Positions 23,260-37,400 of a stretch of DNA of 64,000 nucleotides are shown here, piece after piece. The stretch comes from Cornus controversa (Eukaryota; Streptophyta; Magnoliopsida; Cornales; Cornaceae). A program made the translations under genes and the position numbers. The stretch spans positions 682,001-746,000 of the forward strand of contig CM048850.1 of NCBI GenBank assembly GCA_026545225.1. Reading direction: 5' to 3'. Within the stretch, counting starts at the first letter, position 1, and each line of letters begins with the position of its first letter. Below the pieces are notes generated by a model. It saw nothing but the letters and a program-made list of their open reading frames with translations, did no database searches and was not told the origin of the DNA.

Positions 23260-26200
23260 GTTGCTTTGTGCCAAATTCGACCGTTTAGACGTCGAAAAGA
23301 AACAACGAGCATGTCGATCCCAACTTGATCCTGTTCGGTTTGAGTCATTTTATTCAATACCTGCAATTGGTTGCGAAAATTGTGCATGATCACAACTGTG
23401 GGATGCTTATTCAAGAATTCGACCGTCTAGACATCCAAAAGAAAGGAGCAAGTCAACAACGATTTTAAACTTGTTTTGTCTGAGTTGCTTCGACTCGAAA
23501 AGTCCTATTCCAGGAGAAATTATGTCATGCGATGCTTTTTCCCGAATTCGACCGTCTGGAAGTCGGAAAGAAATAATGTGCACGTCAATCCGGTCTCCAT
23601 CCATTTTTGTTTGATTTGTTCTTATTCGAAAAGACCCATTCCAAGAAGAAACCTTGCACGATCATAAATCGTGCGCTGTTTTGTACCAGATTCTACCGTC
23701 TTGACTTGTAGAAGAAATGAGCATCGCAACAACGATTTTAAACTAGTTTCGTTTGAGTTGTTTTGATTCGAAAAGTCCCATTCCTTGAGAAATCTTGCCA
23801 CAATCAGTTTCGTATGTTGCTTTTTGCGAAACTCGACCGGTTTGATGTCCAAAAGAAACGACAAGCACGTTGATCAGATCTTCATCCTACTTTTTTTGAG
23901 TAGTTATGAATCGAAGTGAGCAACTCCGTGTAGAAATCGTGTATGATAACAACCTTGTGCTGCTTTGTGCCAACTTTGATTGTCTGGACGTTTAAAAGGA
24001 ACAATGAGGAAGCTGTCAACGATTTTAAACTAGTTTTGTTTGAGTTATTTTGATTCGAGAAGCCCCATTCCTAGAGAAATCGTGACACAATCAGAATTGT
24101 ACGTTGCTGGTTGCCAAATTAGACCGTCAAGACGTCCAAAAGAAACGACGAGCATGTCGATCCGATCTTCATCATGTTTTGTTTGAGTCGTTACGAATCG
24201 AAAAGAACAATTCCTTGCAGAAATCAAGCATGACAACAACAGTTTTAAACTAGCTTTGTTTGAGATGCTTTGATTTAAAAAGTCCCATTCCTAGAGAAAT
24301 TGTGTCATAATTAGAATCGTACGTTGCTTTTTCCCGAATTCGACCGTCTGGACGTCAAAAGCAAGCAATGATCATGCCAATCCGATCTTCATCCTATTTT
24401 GTTTAAGTCGTTCTGATTCAGAAAGAGCAATTCTTTACAGAAATGGTGCGTGATCACAACCGTATGGTGCTTTGTGCCAAAATCGAACCATATGTACATC
24501 CGAAAGAGATGGGCATGGCAACAACATTTTTGAACTAGCTTCATTTGAGTTGTTTTGATTTTAAATGTCCCAATCCAAGAAAAATCATGCTATACTCAGA
24601 ATCATGCATTGCTTTGTGCCAAATTCGACCGTTTAGACGTCGAAAAGAAACAACGAGAATGTCGATCCCAACTTGATCCTGTTCGGTTTGAGTCATTTTA
24701 TTCAATACCTGCAATTCGTAGCGGAAATTGTGCATGATCAGAACTGTGGGATGCTTTGTCACGAATTCGACCGTCTAGATATCCAAAAGAAAAGAGCATG
24801 TCAACAACGATTTTAAACTTGCTTTGTCTGAGTTGCTTCGACTCGAAAAGTCCCATTCTAGGAGAAATTATGTCTTGCGATGCTTTTTCCCGAATTCAAC
24901 CGTCTGGAAGTCAGAAAGAAACAATGTGCACGTCAATCCGGTCTCCATCCATTTTTGTTTGATTTGTTCTTATTCGAAAAGACCCATTCCAAGAAGAAAC
25001 CTTGCACGATCATAAACCGTGCGGTGTTTTGTGCCAGATTCTACCGTCTTGACTTCCAGAAGAAATGATCATTGCAACAATGATTTTAAACTAGCTTCGT
25101 TTGAGTTGTTTTGATTCTAAAAGTCCTATTCCTTGAGAGATCTTTTCACAATCATTTTTGTACGTTGCTTTCTGCCAAACTCGACCGGTTTGATGTGCAA
25201 AAGAAACGACAAGCACGTTGATCACATCTTCATCCTACATTTTTTGAGTAGTTATGAATCGAAAAGAGCAATTCCTTGTAGAAATCGTGTATGATCACAA
25301 CCTTATGGTGGTTTGTGCTAACTCTGATTGTCTGGACATTTAAAAGAAACAATTAGCAAGCTATCAACGATTTTCGTTTGAGTTATTTTGATTCGAAAAG
25401 CCCCAATCCTAGAGAAATCGTGCCACAATCAGAATCGTACGTTATTTGTTACCAAATTAGACCGTCAAGACGTCGAAAAGAAAAGACGAGCATGTCGATC
25501 CGATCTTCATCATGTTTTGTTTGAGTCGTTACGAATCGAAAAAAACAATTCCTTGCAGAAATCAAGCATGACAACAACAGTTTTAAACTATCTGTGTTTG
25601 AGATGCTTTGATTTAAAAAGTCCCATTCCTAGAGAAATTGTGCCATAATTAAAACCGTACGTTGCTTTTTCCCGAATTCGACCGTCTGGACGTCAAAAGC
25701 AAGCAATGATCGTGCCAATCCGATCTTCATCCTATTTTGTTTAAGTCGTTCTGATTTAGAAAGAGCAATTCTTTACAGAAATGATGCGTGATCACAACCG
25801 TATGGTGCTTTGTGCCAAAATCGACCATATGTACATCCGAAAGAAATGGGCATGGCAACAACATTTTTGAACTAGCTTCATTTGAGTTGTTTTGATTTTA
25901 AAAGTCCCAATCCAAGAGAAATCGTGCTATACTCAGAATCATGCATTGCTTTGTGCCAAATTCGACCGTTTAGACGTCGAAAAGAAACAACGAGCATGTC
26001 GATCCCAACTTGATCCTGTTCTGTTTGAGTCACTTTATTCAATACCTGCAATTCGTAGCAGAAATTGTGCATGATCACTACTGTGGGATGCTTTGTCACG
26101 AATTCGACCATCTAGACATCCAAAAGAAAGGAGCAAGTCAACAACGATTTCAAACTTGCTTTGTCTGAGTTGCTTCGACTCGAAAAGTCCTATTCGAGGA

Positions 26201-28637
26201 GAAATTATGTCGTGCGATGCTTTTTCCCGAATTCGACCGTCTGGAAGTCGGAAAGAAACAATGTGCACGTCAATCCGGTCTCCTTCCATTTTTGTTAGAT
26301 TTGTTCTTATTCGAAAAGACCCATTCCAAGAAGAAACCTTGCACGATCATAAACCGTGCGGTGTTTTGTGCCAGATTCTACCGTCTTGACTTCCAGAAGA
26401 AATGATCATTGCAACAATGATTTTAAACTAGCTTCGTTTGAGTTGTTTTGATTCGAAAAGTCCCATTCCTTGAGAAATCTTGCCACAATCATTTTTGTAC
26501 TTTGCTTTCTGCCAAACTCGACCGGTTTGATGTCCAAAAGAAACGACAAGCACGTTGATCAGATCTTCATCCTACTTTTTTTCAGTAGTTATGAATCGAA
26601 GTGAGCAACTCCGTGTAGAAATCGTGTATGATAACAACCTTGTGCTGCTTTGTGCCAACTTTGATTGTCTGGACGTTTAAAAGGAACAATGAGGAAGCTG
26701 TCAACGATTTTAAACTAGTTTCGTTTGAGTTATTTTGATTCGAGAAGCCCATTCCTAGAGAAATCGTGACACAATCAGAATTGTACGTTGCTGGTTGCCA
26801 AATTAGACCATCAAGACGTCCAAAAGAAACGACGAGCATGTCGATCCGATCTTCATCATGTTTTGTTTGAGTCGTTACGAATCGAAAAGAACAATTCCTT
26901 GCAGAAATCAAGCATGACAACAACAGTTTTAAACTAGCTTTGTTTGAGATGCTTTGATTTAAAAAGTCCCATTCCTAGAGAAATTGTGTCATAATTAGAA
27001 TCGTACGTTGCTTTTTCCCGAGTTCGACCGTCTGGACGTCAAAAGCAAGCAATGATCGTGCCAATCCGATCTTCATCCTATTTTGTTTAAGTCGTTCTGA
27101 TTCAGAAAGAGCAATTCTTTACAGAAATGGTGCGTGATCACAACCGTATGGTGCTTTGTGCCAAAATCGACCATATGTACATCCGAAAGAAATGGGCATG
27201 GCAACAACATTTTTGAACTAGCTTCATTTGAGTTGTTTTGATTTTAAAAGTCCCAATCCAAGAAAAATCATGCTATACTCAGAATCATGCATTGCTTTGT
27301 GCCAAATTCGACCGTTTAGACGTCGAAAAGAAACAATGAGAATGTCGATCCCAACTTGATCCTGTTCGGTTTGAGTCATTTTATTCAATACCTGCAATTC
27401 GTAGCGGAAATTGTGCATGATCAGAACTGTGGGATGCTTTGTCACGAATTCGACCGTCTAGACATCCAAAAGAAAGGAGCAAGTCAACAACGATTTTAAA
27501 CTTGCTTTGTCTGAGTTGCTTCGACTCGAAAAGTCCCATTCTAGGAGAAATTATGTCTTGCGATGCTTTTTCCCGAATTCAACCGTCTGGAAGTCAGAAA
27601 GAAACAATGTGCACTTCAATCCGGTCTCCATCCATTTTTGTTTGATTTGTTCTTATTCGAAAAGACCCATTCCAAGAAGAAACCTTGCACGATCATAAAC
27701 CGTGCGGTGTTTTGTGCCAGATTCTACCGTCTTGACTTCCAGAAGAAATGAGCATCGCAACAACGATTTTAAACTAGTTTCGTTTGAGTTGTTTTGTTTG
27801 AAAAGTCCCGTTCCTTGAGAAATCTTGCCACAATCAGTTTCGTATGTTGCTTTTCGCGAAACTCGACCGGTTTGATGTCCAAAAGAAATGACAAGCACGT
27901 TGATCAGATCTTCATCCTACTTTTTTTTGAGTAGTTATGAATCGAAGTGAGAAACTCCGTGTAGAAATCGTGTATGATAACAACCTTGTGCTGCTTTGTG
28001 CCAACTTTGATTGTCTGGACGTTTAAAAGGAACAATGAGGAAGCTGTCAACGATTTTAAACTAGTTTCGTTTGAGTTATTTTGATTCGAGAAGCTCCATT
28101 CCTAGAGAAATCGTGACACAATCAGAATTGTACGTTGTTGGTTGCCAAATTAGACCGTCAAGACGTCCAAAAGAAACGACGAGCATGTCGATCCGATCTT
28201 CATCATGTTTTGTTTGAGTCGTTACGAATCGAAAAGAACAATTCCTTGCAGAAATCAAGCATGACAACAACAGTTTTAAACTATCTGTGTTTGAGATGCT
28301 TTGATTTAAAAAGTCCCATTCCTAGAGAAATTGTGCCATAATTAAAACCGTACGTTGCTTTTTCCCGAATTCGACCGTCTGGACGTCAAAAGCAAGCAAT
28401 GATCGTGCCAATCCGATCTTCATCCTATTTTGTTTAAGTCGTTCTGATTCAGAAAGAGCAATTCTTTACAGAAAAGGTGCGTGATCACAACCGTATGGTG
28501 CTTTGTGCCAAAATCGACCATATCTACATCCGAAAGAAATGGGCATGGCAACAACATTTTTGAACTAGCTTCATTTGAGTTGTTTTGATTTTAAAAGTCC
28601 CAATCCAAGTGAAATCGTGCTATACTCAGAATCATGC
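23260..28637. repeat. 5,378-bp satellite block, copy 2
   Basis: HOR landmarks at 24052, 25390, 26737 and 28083. Identity with copy 1 runs to about 28714. I noticed two differences: TTAAATGTCC near 24564 (TTAAAAGTCC in copy 1) and CGAAAAAAACAATT near 25539 (CGAAAAGAACAATT in copy 1). No genes. Confidence 0.9.
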
Positions 28638-31600
28638 GTTGCTTTGTGCCAAATTCGACCGTTTAGACGTCGAAAAGAAACAACGAGCATGTCGATCCCA
28701 ACTTGATCCTGTTCTGTTTGAGTCATTTCATTCAATAGCAGCAATTCGTAGCTGAAATTGTGCATGATCACAACTGTGGGATGCTTTGTCACGAATTTAA
28801 CCGTCTAGACATCCAAAAGAAAGGAGCAAGTCAACAACGATTTCAAACTTTCTTTGTCTGAGTTGCTTCGACTCGAAAAGTCCCATTCCAGGAGAAATTA
28901 TGTCGTGTGATGCTTTTTCCCAAATTCGACCGTCTGGAAGTCGGAAAGAAACAATGTGCACGTCAATCCGGTCTCCACCCATTTTTGTTTGATTTGTTCT
29001 TATTCGAAAAGACCCATTCCAAGAAGAAACCTTGCACGATCATAAACCGTGCGGTGTTTTGTGCCAGATTCTACCGTCTTGACTTCCAGAAGAAATGATC
29101 ATTGCAACAATGATTTTAAACTAGCTTCGTTTGAGTTGTTTTGATTCAAAAAGTCCTATTCCTTGAGAGATCTTTTCACAATCATTTTTGTACGTTGCTT
29201 TCTGCCAAACTCGACCGGTTTGATGTGCAAAAGAAACGACAAGCACGTTGATCACATCTTCATCCTACATTTTTTGAGTAGTTATGAATCGAAAAGAGCA
29301 ATTCCTTGTAGAAATCTTGTATGATCACAACCTTATGGTGGTTTGTGCTAACTCTGATTGTCTGGACATTTAAAAGAAACAATTAGCAAGCTATCAACGA
29401 TTTTCGTTTGAGTTATTTTGATTCGAAAAGCCCCATTCCTAGAGAAATTGTGCCACAATCAGAATCGTACGTTATTTGTTACCAAATTAGACCGTCAAGA
29501 CGTCGAAAAAAAAACGACGAGCATGTCGATCCGATCTTCATCATGTTTTGTTTGAGTCGTTACGAATCGAAAAGAACAATTCCTTGCAGAAATCAAGCAT
29601 GACAACAACAGTTTTAAACTATCTGTGTTTGAGATGCTTTGATTTAAAAAGTCCCATTCCTAGAGAAATTGTGCCATAATTAAAACCGTACGTTGCTTTT
29701 TCCCGAATTCGACCATCTGGACGTCAAAAGGATGCAATGATTGTGCCAATCCGATCTTCATCCTATTTTGTTTAAGTCATTCTGATTCAGAAAGAGCAAT
29801 TCTTTACAGAAATGGTGCGTGATCACAACCGTATGGTGCTTTGTGCCAAAATCGACCATATGTACATCCGAACGAAATGGGCATGGCAACAACATTTTTG
29901 AACTAGCTTCATTTGAGTTGTTTTGATTTTAAAAGTCCCAATCCAAGAGAAATCGTGCTATACTCAGAATCATGCATTGCTTTGTGCCAAATTCGACCGT
30001 TTAGACGTCGAAAAGAAACAACGAGCATGTCGATCCCAACTTGATCCTGTTCTGTTTGAGTCATTTTATTCAATACCTGCAATTCGTAGCAGAAATTGTG
30101 CATGATCACAACTGTGGGATGCTTTGTCACGAATTCGACCGTCTAGACATCCAAAAGAAAGGAGCAAGTCAACAACGATTTTAAACTTGCTTTGTCTGAG
30201 TTGCTTCGACTCAAAAAGTCCTATTCGAGGAGAAATTATGTCGTGCGATGCTTTTTACCGAATTCGACCGTCTGGAAGTCGGAAAGAAACAATGTGCACG
30301 TCAATCCGGTCTCCTTCCATTTTTGTTTGATTTGTTCTTATTCGAAAAGACCCATTCCAAGAAGAAACCTTGCACGATCATAAACCGTGCGGTGTTTTGT
30401 GCCAGATTCTACCGTCTTGACTTGCAGAAGAAATGAGCATCGCAACAATGATTTTAAACTAGTTTCGTTTGAGTTGTTTTGATTCGAAAAGTCCCATTCC
30501 TTGAGAAATCTTGCCACAATCAGTTTCGTATGTTGCTTTTTGCGAAACTCAACCGGTTTGATGTCCAAAAGAAACGACAAGCACGTTGATCAGATCTTCA
30601 TCCTACTTTTTTTTGAGTAGTTATGAATCGAAGTGAGAAACTCCGTGTAGAAATCGTGTATGATAACAACCTTGTGCTGCTTTGTGCCAACTTTGATTGT
30701 CTGGACGTTTAAAAGGAACAATGAGGAAGCTGTCAACGATTTTAAACTAGTTTCGTTTGAGTTATTTTGATTCGAGAAGCCCCATTCCTAGAGAAATCGT
30801 GACACAATCAGAATTGTACGTTGCTGGTTGCCAAATTAGACCGTCAAGACGTCCAAAAGAAACGACGAGCATGTCGATCCGATCTTCATCATGTTTTGTT
30901 TGAGTCGTTACGAATCGAAATCAACAATTCCTTGCAGAAATCAAGAATGACAACAATAGTTTTAAACTACCTTTGTTTGAGATGCTTTGATTTAAAAAGT
31001 CCCATTCCTAGAGAAATTGTGCCATAATTAAAATCGTACGTTGCTTTTTCCCGAATTCGACCGTCTGGACGTCAAAAGCAAGCAATGATCGTGCCAATCC
31101 GATCTCCATCCTATTTTGTTTAAGTCGTTCTGATTCAGAAAGAGCAATTCTTTACAGAAATGGTGCGTGATCACAACCGTATGGTGCTTTGTGCCAAAAT
31201 CGACCATATGTACATCCGAAAGAAATGGGCATGGCAACAACATTTTTGAACTAGCTTCATTTGAGTTGTTTTGATTTTAAAAGTCCCAATCCAAGAAAAA
31301 TCATGCTATACTCAGAATCATGCATTGCTTTGTGCCAAATTCGACCGTTTAGACGTCGAAAAGAAACAACGAGCATGTCGATCCCAACTTGAGCCTGTTC
31401 GGTTTGAGTCATTTTATTCAATACCAGCAATTCGTAGCGGAAATTGTGCATGATCAGAACTGTGAGATGCTTTGTCACGAATTGGACCGTCTAGACATCC
31501 AAAAGAAAGGAGCAAGTCAACAACGATTTTCAACTTGCTTTCTCTGAGTTGCTTCGACTCGAAAAGTCCCATTCCAGGAGAAATTAAGTCGTGCGATGCT

Positions 31601-34423
31601 TTTTCCCAAATTCGACCGTCTGGAAGTCGGAAAGAAACAATGTGCACGTCAATCCGGTCTCCACCCATTTTTGTTTGATTTATTCTTATTTGAAAAGACC
31701 CATTCCAAGAAGAAACCTTGCACGATCATAAACCGTGCGGTGTTTTGTGCCAGATTCTACCGTCTTGACTTCCAGAAGAAATGATCATTGCAACAATGAT
31801 TTTAAACTAACTTCGTTTGAGTTGTTTTGATTCGGAAAGTCCAATTCCTTGAGAGATCCTTTCACAATCAGTTTTGTACGTTGCTTTCTGCCAAACTCGA
31901 CCGGTTTGATGTGCAAAAGAAACGACAAGCACGTTGATCACATCTTCATCCTACATTTTTTTAGAAGTTATGAATCGAAAAGAGCAATTCCTTGTAGAAA
32001 TCGTGTATGATCACAACCTTATGGTGGTTTGTGCTAACTCTGATTGTCTGGACATTTAAAAGAAACAATTAGCAAGCTATCAACGATTTTCGTTTGAGTT
32101 ATTTTGATTCAAAAAGCCCCATTCCTAGAGAAATCGTGCCACAATCAGAATCGTACGTTATTTGTTACCAAATTAGACCGTAAAGATGTCGAAAAGAAAC
32201 GACGAGCATGTCGATCCGATCTTCATCATGTTTTGTTTGAGTCGTTACGAATCGAATAGAACAATTCCTTGCAGAAATCAAGCATGACAACAACAGTTTT
32301 AAACTATCCGTGTTTGAGATGCTTTGATTTAAAAAGTCCCATTCCTAGAGAAATTGTGCCATAATTAAAACCGTACGTTGCTTTTTCCCGAGTTCGACCG
32401 TCTGGACGTCAAAAGCAAGCAATGATCGTGCCAATCCGATCTTCATCCTATTTTGTTTAAGTCGTTCTGATTCTGAAAGAGCAATTCTTTACAGAAATGG
32501 TGCGTGATCACAACCGTATGGTGCTTTGTGCCAAAATCGACCCTATGTACATCCGAAAGAAATGGGCATGGCAACAACAATTTTGAACTAGCTTCATTTG
32601 AGTTGTTTTGATTTTAAAAGTCCAATTCCAAGGGAAATCGTGCTATACTCAGAATCATGCATTGCTTTGTGCCAAATTCGACTGTTTCGACGTCGAAAAG
32701 AAACAACGAGCATGTCGATCCCGACTTGATCCTGTTCGATTTGAGTCATTTTATTCAATACCAGCAATTCGTAGCGGAAATTGTGCATGATCAGAACTGT
32801 GTGATGCTTTGTCACGAATTCGACCGTCTAGACATCCAAAAGAAAGGAGCAAGTCAACAACGATTTTAAACTTGCTTTGTCTGAGTTGCTTCGACTCGAA
32901 AAGTCCCATTCCAGTAGAAATTATGTCGTGCGATGCTTTTTCCCGAATTCGACCGTCTGGAAGTCGGAAAGAAACAATGTGCACGTCAATCCGGTCTCCA
33001 TCCATTTTTGTTTGGTTTGTTCTTATTCGAAAAGACCCATTCCAAGAAGAAACCTTGCACGATCATAAACCGTGCGCTGTTTTGTGCCAGATTCTACCAT
33101 CTTGACTTGCAGAAGAAATGAGCATCGCAACAATGATTTTAAACTAGTTTCGTTTGAGTTGTTTTGATTCAAAAAGTCCCATTCCTTGAGAAATCTTGCC
33201 ACAATCAGTTTCGTATGTTGCTTTTTGCGAAACTCGACCGGTTTGATGTCCAAAAGAAACGACAAGCACGTTGATCAGATCTTCATCCTACTTTTTTTGA
33301 GTAGTTATGAATCGAAGTGAGGAACTCCGTGTAGAAATCGTGTATGATAACAACCTTGTGCTGCTTTGTGCCAACTTTGATTGTCTGGACGTTTAAAAGG
33401 AACAATGAGGAAGCTGTCAACGATTTTAAACTAGTTTCGTTTGAGTTATTTTCATTCGAGAAGCCCCATTCCTAGAGAAATCGTGACACAATCAGAATTG
33501 TACGTTGCTGGTTGCCAAATTAGACCGTCAAGACGTCCAAAAGAAACGACGAGCATGTCGATCCGATCTTCATCATGTTTTGTTTGAGTCGTTACGAATC
33601 GAAATCAACAATTCCTTGCAGAAATCAAGAATGACAACAATAGTTTTAAACTACCTTTGTTTGAGATGCTTTGATTTAAAAAGTCCCATTCCTAGAGAAA
33701 TTGTGCCATAATTAAAATCGTACGTTGCTTTTTCCCGAATTCGACCGTCTGGACGTCAAAAGCAAGCAATGATCGTGCCAATCCGATCTTCATCCTATTT
33801 TGTTTAAGTCATTCTGATTCAGAAAGTGCAATTCTTTACATAAATGGTGCGTGATCACAACGGTTTGGTGCTTTGTGCCAAAATCGACCATATGTACATC
33901 CGAAAGAAATGGGCATGGCAACAACATTTTTGAACTAGCTTCATTTGAGTTGTTTTGATTTTAAAAGTCCCAATCCAAGAGAAATCGTGCTATACTCAGA
34001 ATCATGCATTGCTTTGTGCCAAATTCGACCGTTTAGACGTCGAAAAGAAACAACGAGCATGTCGATCCCAACTTGATCCTGTTCGGTTTGAGTCATTTTA
34101 TTGAATACCAGCAATTCGTAGCAGAAATTGTGCATGATCACAACTGTGGGATGCTTTGTCACGAATTCGACCGTCTAGACATCCAAAAGAAAGGAGCAAG
34201 TCAACAACGATTTTAAACTTGCTTTGTCTGAGTTGCTTCGACTCGAAAAGTCCCATTCCAGGAGAAATTATGTCTTGCGATACTTTTTCCTGAATTCGGC
34301 CGTCTGGAAGTCGGAAAGAAACAATGTGCACGTCAATCCGATCTCCATCAATTTTTGTTTGATTTGTTCTTATTCGAAAAGACCCATTCCAAGAAGAAAC
34401 CTTGCACGATCATAAACCGTGGG
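28638..34423. repeat. Satellite segment with alternating A and B HORs
   Basis: HOR landmarks at 29420, 30769, 32106 and 33453 give lengths of 1349, 1337, 1347 and 1337, so A and B alternate and the period is about 2,684 bp. The monomer with GAAATCAACAATTCC and CAAGAATGACAAC occurs at about 30915 and 33599, exactly 2,684 apart. No genes. Confidence 0.9.
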
Positions 34424-37400
34424 GTGTTTTGTGCCAGATTCTACCGTCTTGACTTCCAGAAGAAATGATCATTGCAACAATGATTTTAAACTAGCTTCGT
34501 TTGAGTTGTTTTGATTCGAAAAGTCCTATTCCTTGAGAGATCTTTTCACAATCAGTTTTGTACGTTGCTTTCTGCCAAACTCGACCGGTTTGATGTGCAA
34601 AAGAAACGACAAGCACGTTGATCACATCTTCATCCGACATTTTTTGAGTAGTTATGAATCGAAAAGAGCAATTCCTTGTAGAAATCTTGTATGATCACAA
34701 CCTTATGGTGGTTTGTGCTAACTCTGATTGTCTGGACCTTTAAAAGAAACAATTAGCAAGCTATCAACGATTTTCGTTTGAGTTATTTTGATTCGAAAAG
34801 CCCCATTCCTAGAGAAATCGTGCCACAATCAGAATCGTACGTTATTTGTTACCAAATTACACCGTCAAGACGTCGAAAAGAAACGACGAGCATGTCGATC
34901 CGATCTTCATCATGTTTTGTTTGAGTCGTTACGAATCGAAAAGAACAATTCCTTGCAGAAATCAAGCATGACAACAACAGTTTTAAACTATCTGTGTTTG
35001 AGATGCTTTGATTTAAAAAGTCCCATTCCTAGAGAAATTGTGCCATAATTAAAACCGTACGTTGCTTTTTCCCAAATTCGACCATCTGGACGTCAAAAGC
35101 AAGCAATGATTGTGCCAATCCGATCTTCATACTATTTTGTTTAAGTCGTTCTGATTCAGAAAGAGCAATTCTTTACAGAAATGGTGCGTGATCACAACCA
35201 TATGGTGCTTTATGCCAAAATCGACCATATGTACATCCGAAAGAAATGGGCATGGCAACAACAATTTTGAACTAGCTTCATTTGAGTTGTTTTGATTTTA
35301 AAAGTCCAATTCCAAGAGAAATCGTGCTATACTCAGAATCATGCATTGCTTTGTGCCAAATTCGACTGTTTAGACGTCGAAAAGAAACAACGAGCATGTC
35401 GATCCCGACTTGATCCTGTTCGATTTGAGTCATTTTATTCAATACCAGCAATTCGTAGCAGAAATTGTGCATGATCAGAACTGTGTGATGCTTTGTCACG
35501 AATTCGACCGTCTAGACATCCAAAAGAAAGGAGCAAGTCAACAACGATTTTAAACTTGCTTTGTCTGAGTTGCTTCGACTCGAAAAGTCCCATTCCAGTA
35601 GAAATTATGTCGTGCGATGCTTTTTCCCGAATTCGACCGTCTGGAAGTCGGAAAGAAACAATGTGCACGTCAATCCGGTCTCCATCCATTTTTGTTTGAT
35701 TTGTTCTTATTCGAAAAGACCCATTCCAAGAAGAAACCTTGCACGATCATAAACCGTGCGCCGTTTTGTGCCAGATTCTACCATCTTGACTTGCAGAAGA
35801 AATGAGCATCGCAACAATGATTTTAAACTAGTTTCGTTTGAGTTGTTTTGATTCAAAAAGTCCCATTCCTTGAGAAATCTTGCCACAATCAGTTTCGTAT
35901 GTTGCTTTTTGCGAAACTCGACCGGTTTGATGTCCAAAAGAAACGACAAGCACGTTGATCAGATCTTCATCCTACTTTTTTTGAGTAGTTATGAATCGAA
36001 GTGAGGAACTCCGTGTAGAAATCGTGTATGATAACAACCTTGTGCTGTTTTGTGCCAACTTTGATTGTCTGGACGTTTAAAAGGAACAATGAGGAAGCTG
36101 TCAACGATTTTACACTAGTTTCGTTTGAGTTATTTTGATTCGAGAAGCCCCATTCCTAGAGAAATCGTGACACAATCAGAATTGTATGTTGTTGGTTGCC
36201 AAATTAGACCGTCAAGACGTCCAAAAGAAACGACGAGCATGTCGATCCGATCTTCATCATGTTTTGTTTGAGTCGTTACGAATCGAAATCAACAATTCCT
36301 TGCAGAAATCAAGAATGACAACAATAGTTTTAAACTACCTTTGTTTGAGATGCTTTGATTTAAAAAGTCCCATTCCTAGAGAAATTGTGCCATAATTAAA
36401 ATCGTACGTTGCTTTTTCCCGAATTCGACCGTCTGGACGTCAAAAGCAAGCAATGATCGTGCCAATCCGATCTTCATCCTATTTTGTTTAAGTCATTCTG
36501 ATTCAGAAAGTGCAATTCTTTACATAAATGGTGCGTGATCACAACGGTTTGGTGCTTTGTGCCAAAATCGACCATATGTACATCCGAAAGAAATGGGCAT
36601 GGCAACAACATTTTTGAACTAGCTTCATTTCAGTTGTTTTGATTTTAAAAGTCCCAATCCAAGAGAAATCGTGCTATACTCAGAATCATGCATTGCTTTG
36701 TGCCAAATTCGACCGTTTAGACGTCGAAAAGAAACAACGAGCATGTCGATCCCAACTTGATCCTGTTCGGTTTGAGTCATTTTATTGAATACCAGCAATT
36801 CGTAGCGGAAATTGTGCATGATCACAACTGTGGGATGCTTTGTCACGAATTCGACCGTCTAGACATCCAAAAGAAAGGAGCAAGTCAACAACGATTTTAA
36901 ACTTGCTTTGTCTGAGTTGCTTCGACTCGAAAAGTCCCATTCCAGGAGAAATTATGTCTTGCGATACTTTTTCCCGAATTCGACCGTCTGGAAGTCAGAA
37001 AGAAACAATGTGCACGTCAAACCGGTCTCCATCCATTTTTGTTTGATTTGTTCTTATTCGAAAAGACGCATTCCAAGAAGAAACCTTGCACGATCATAAA
37101 CCGTGCGGTGTTTTGTGCCAGATTCTACCGTCTTGACTTGCAGAAGAAATGAGCATCGCAACAACGATTTTAAACTAGTTTCGTTTGAGTTGTTTTGATT
37201 CGAAAAGTCCCATTCCTTGAGAAATCTTGCCACAATCAGTTTCGTATGTTGCTTTTTGCGAAACTCGATCGGTTTGATGTCCAAAAGAAACGACAAGCAC
37301 GTTGATCAGATCTTCATCCTACTTTTTCTGAGTAGTTATGAATCGAAGTGAGCAACTCCGTGTAGAAATCGTGTATGATAACAACCTTGTGCTGCTTTGT

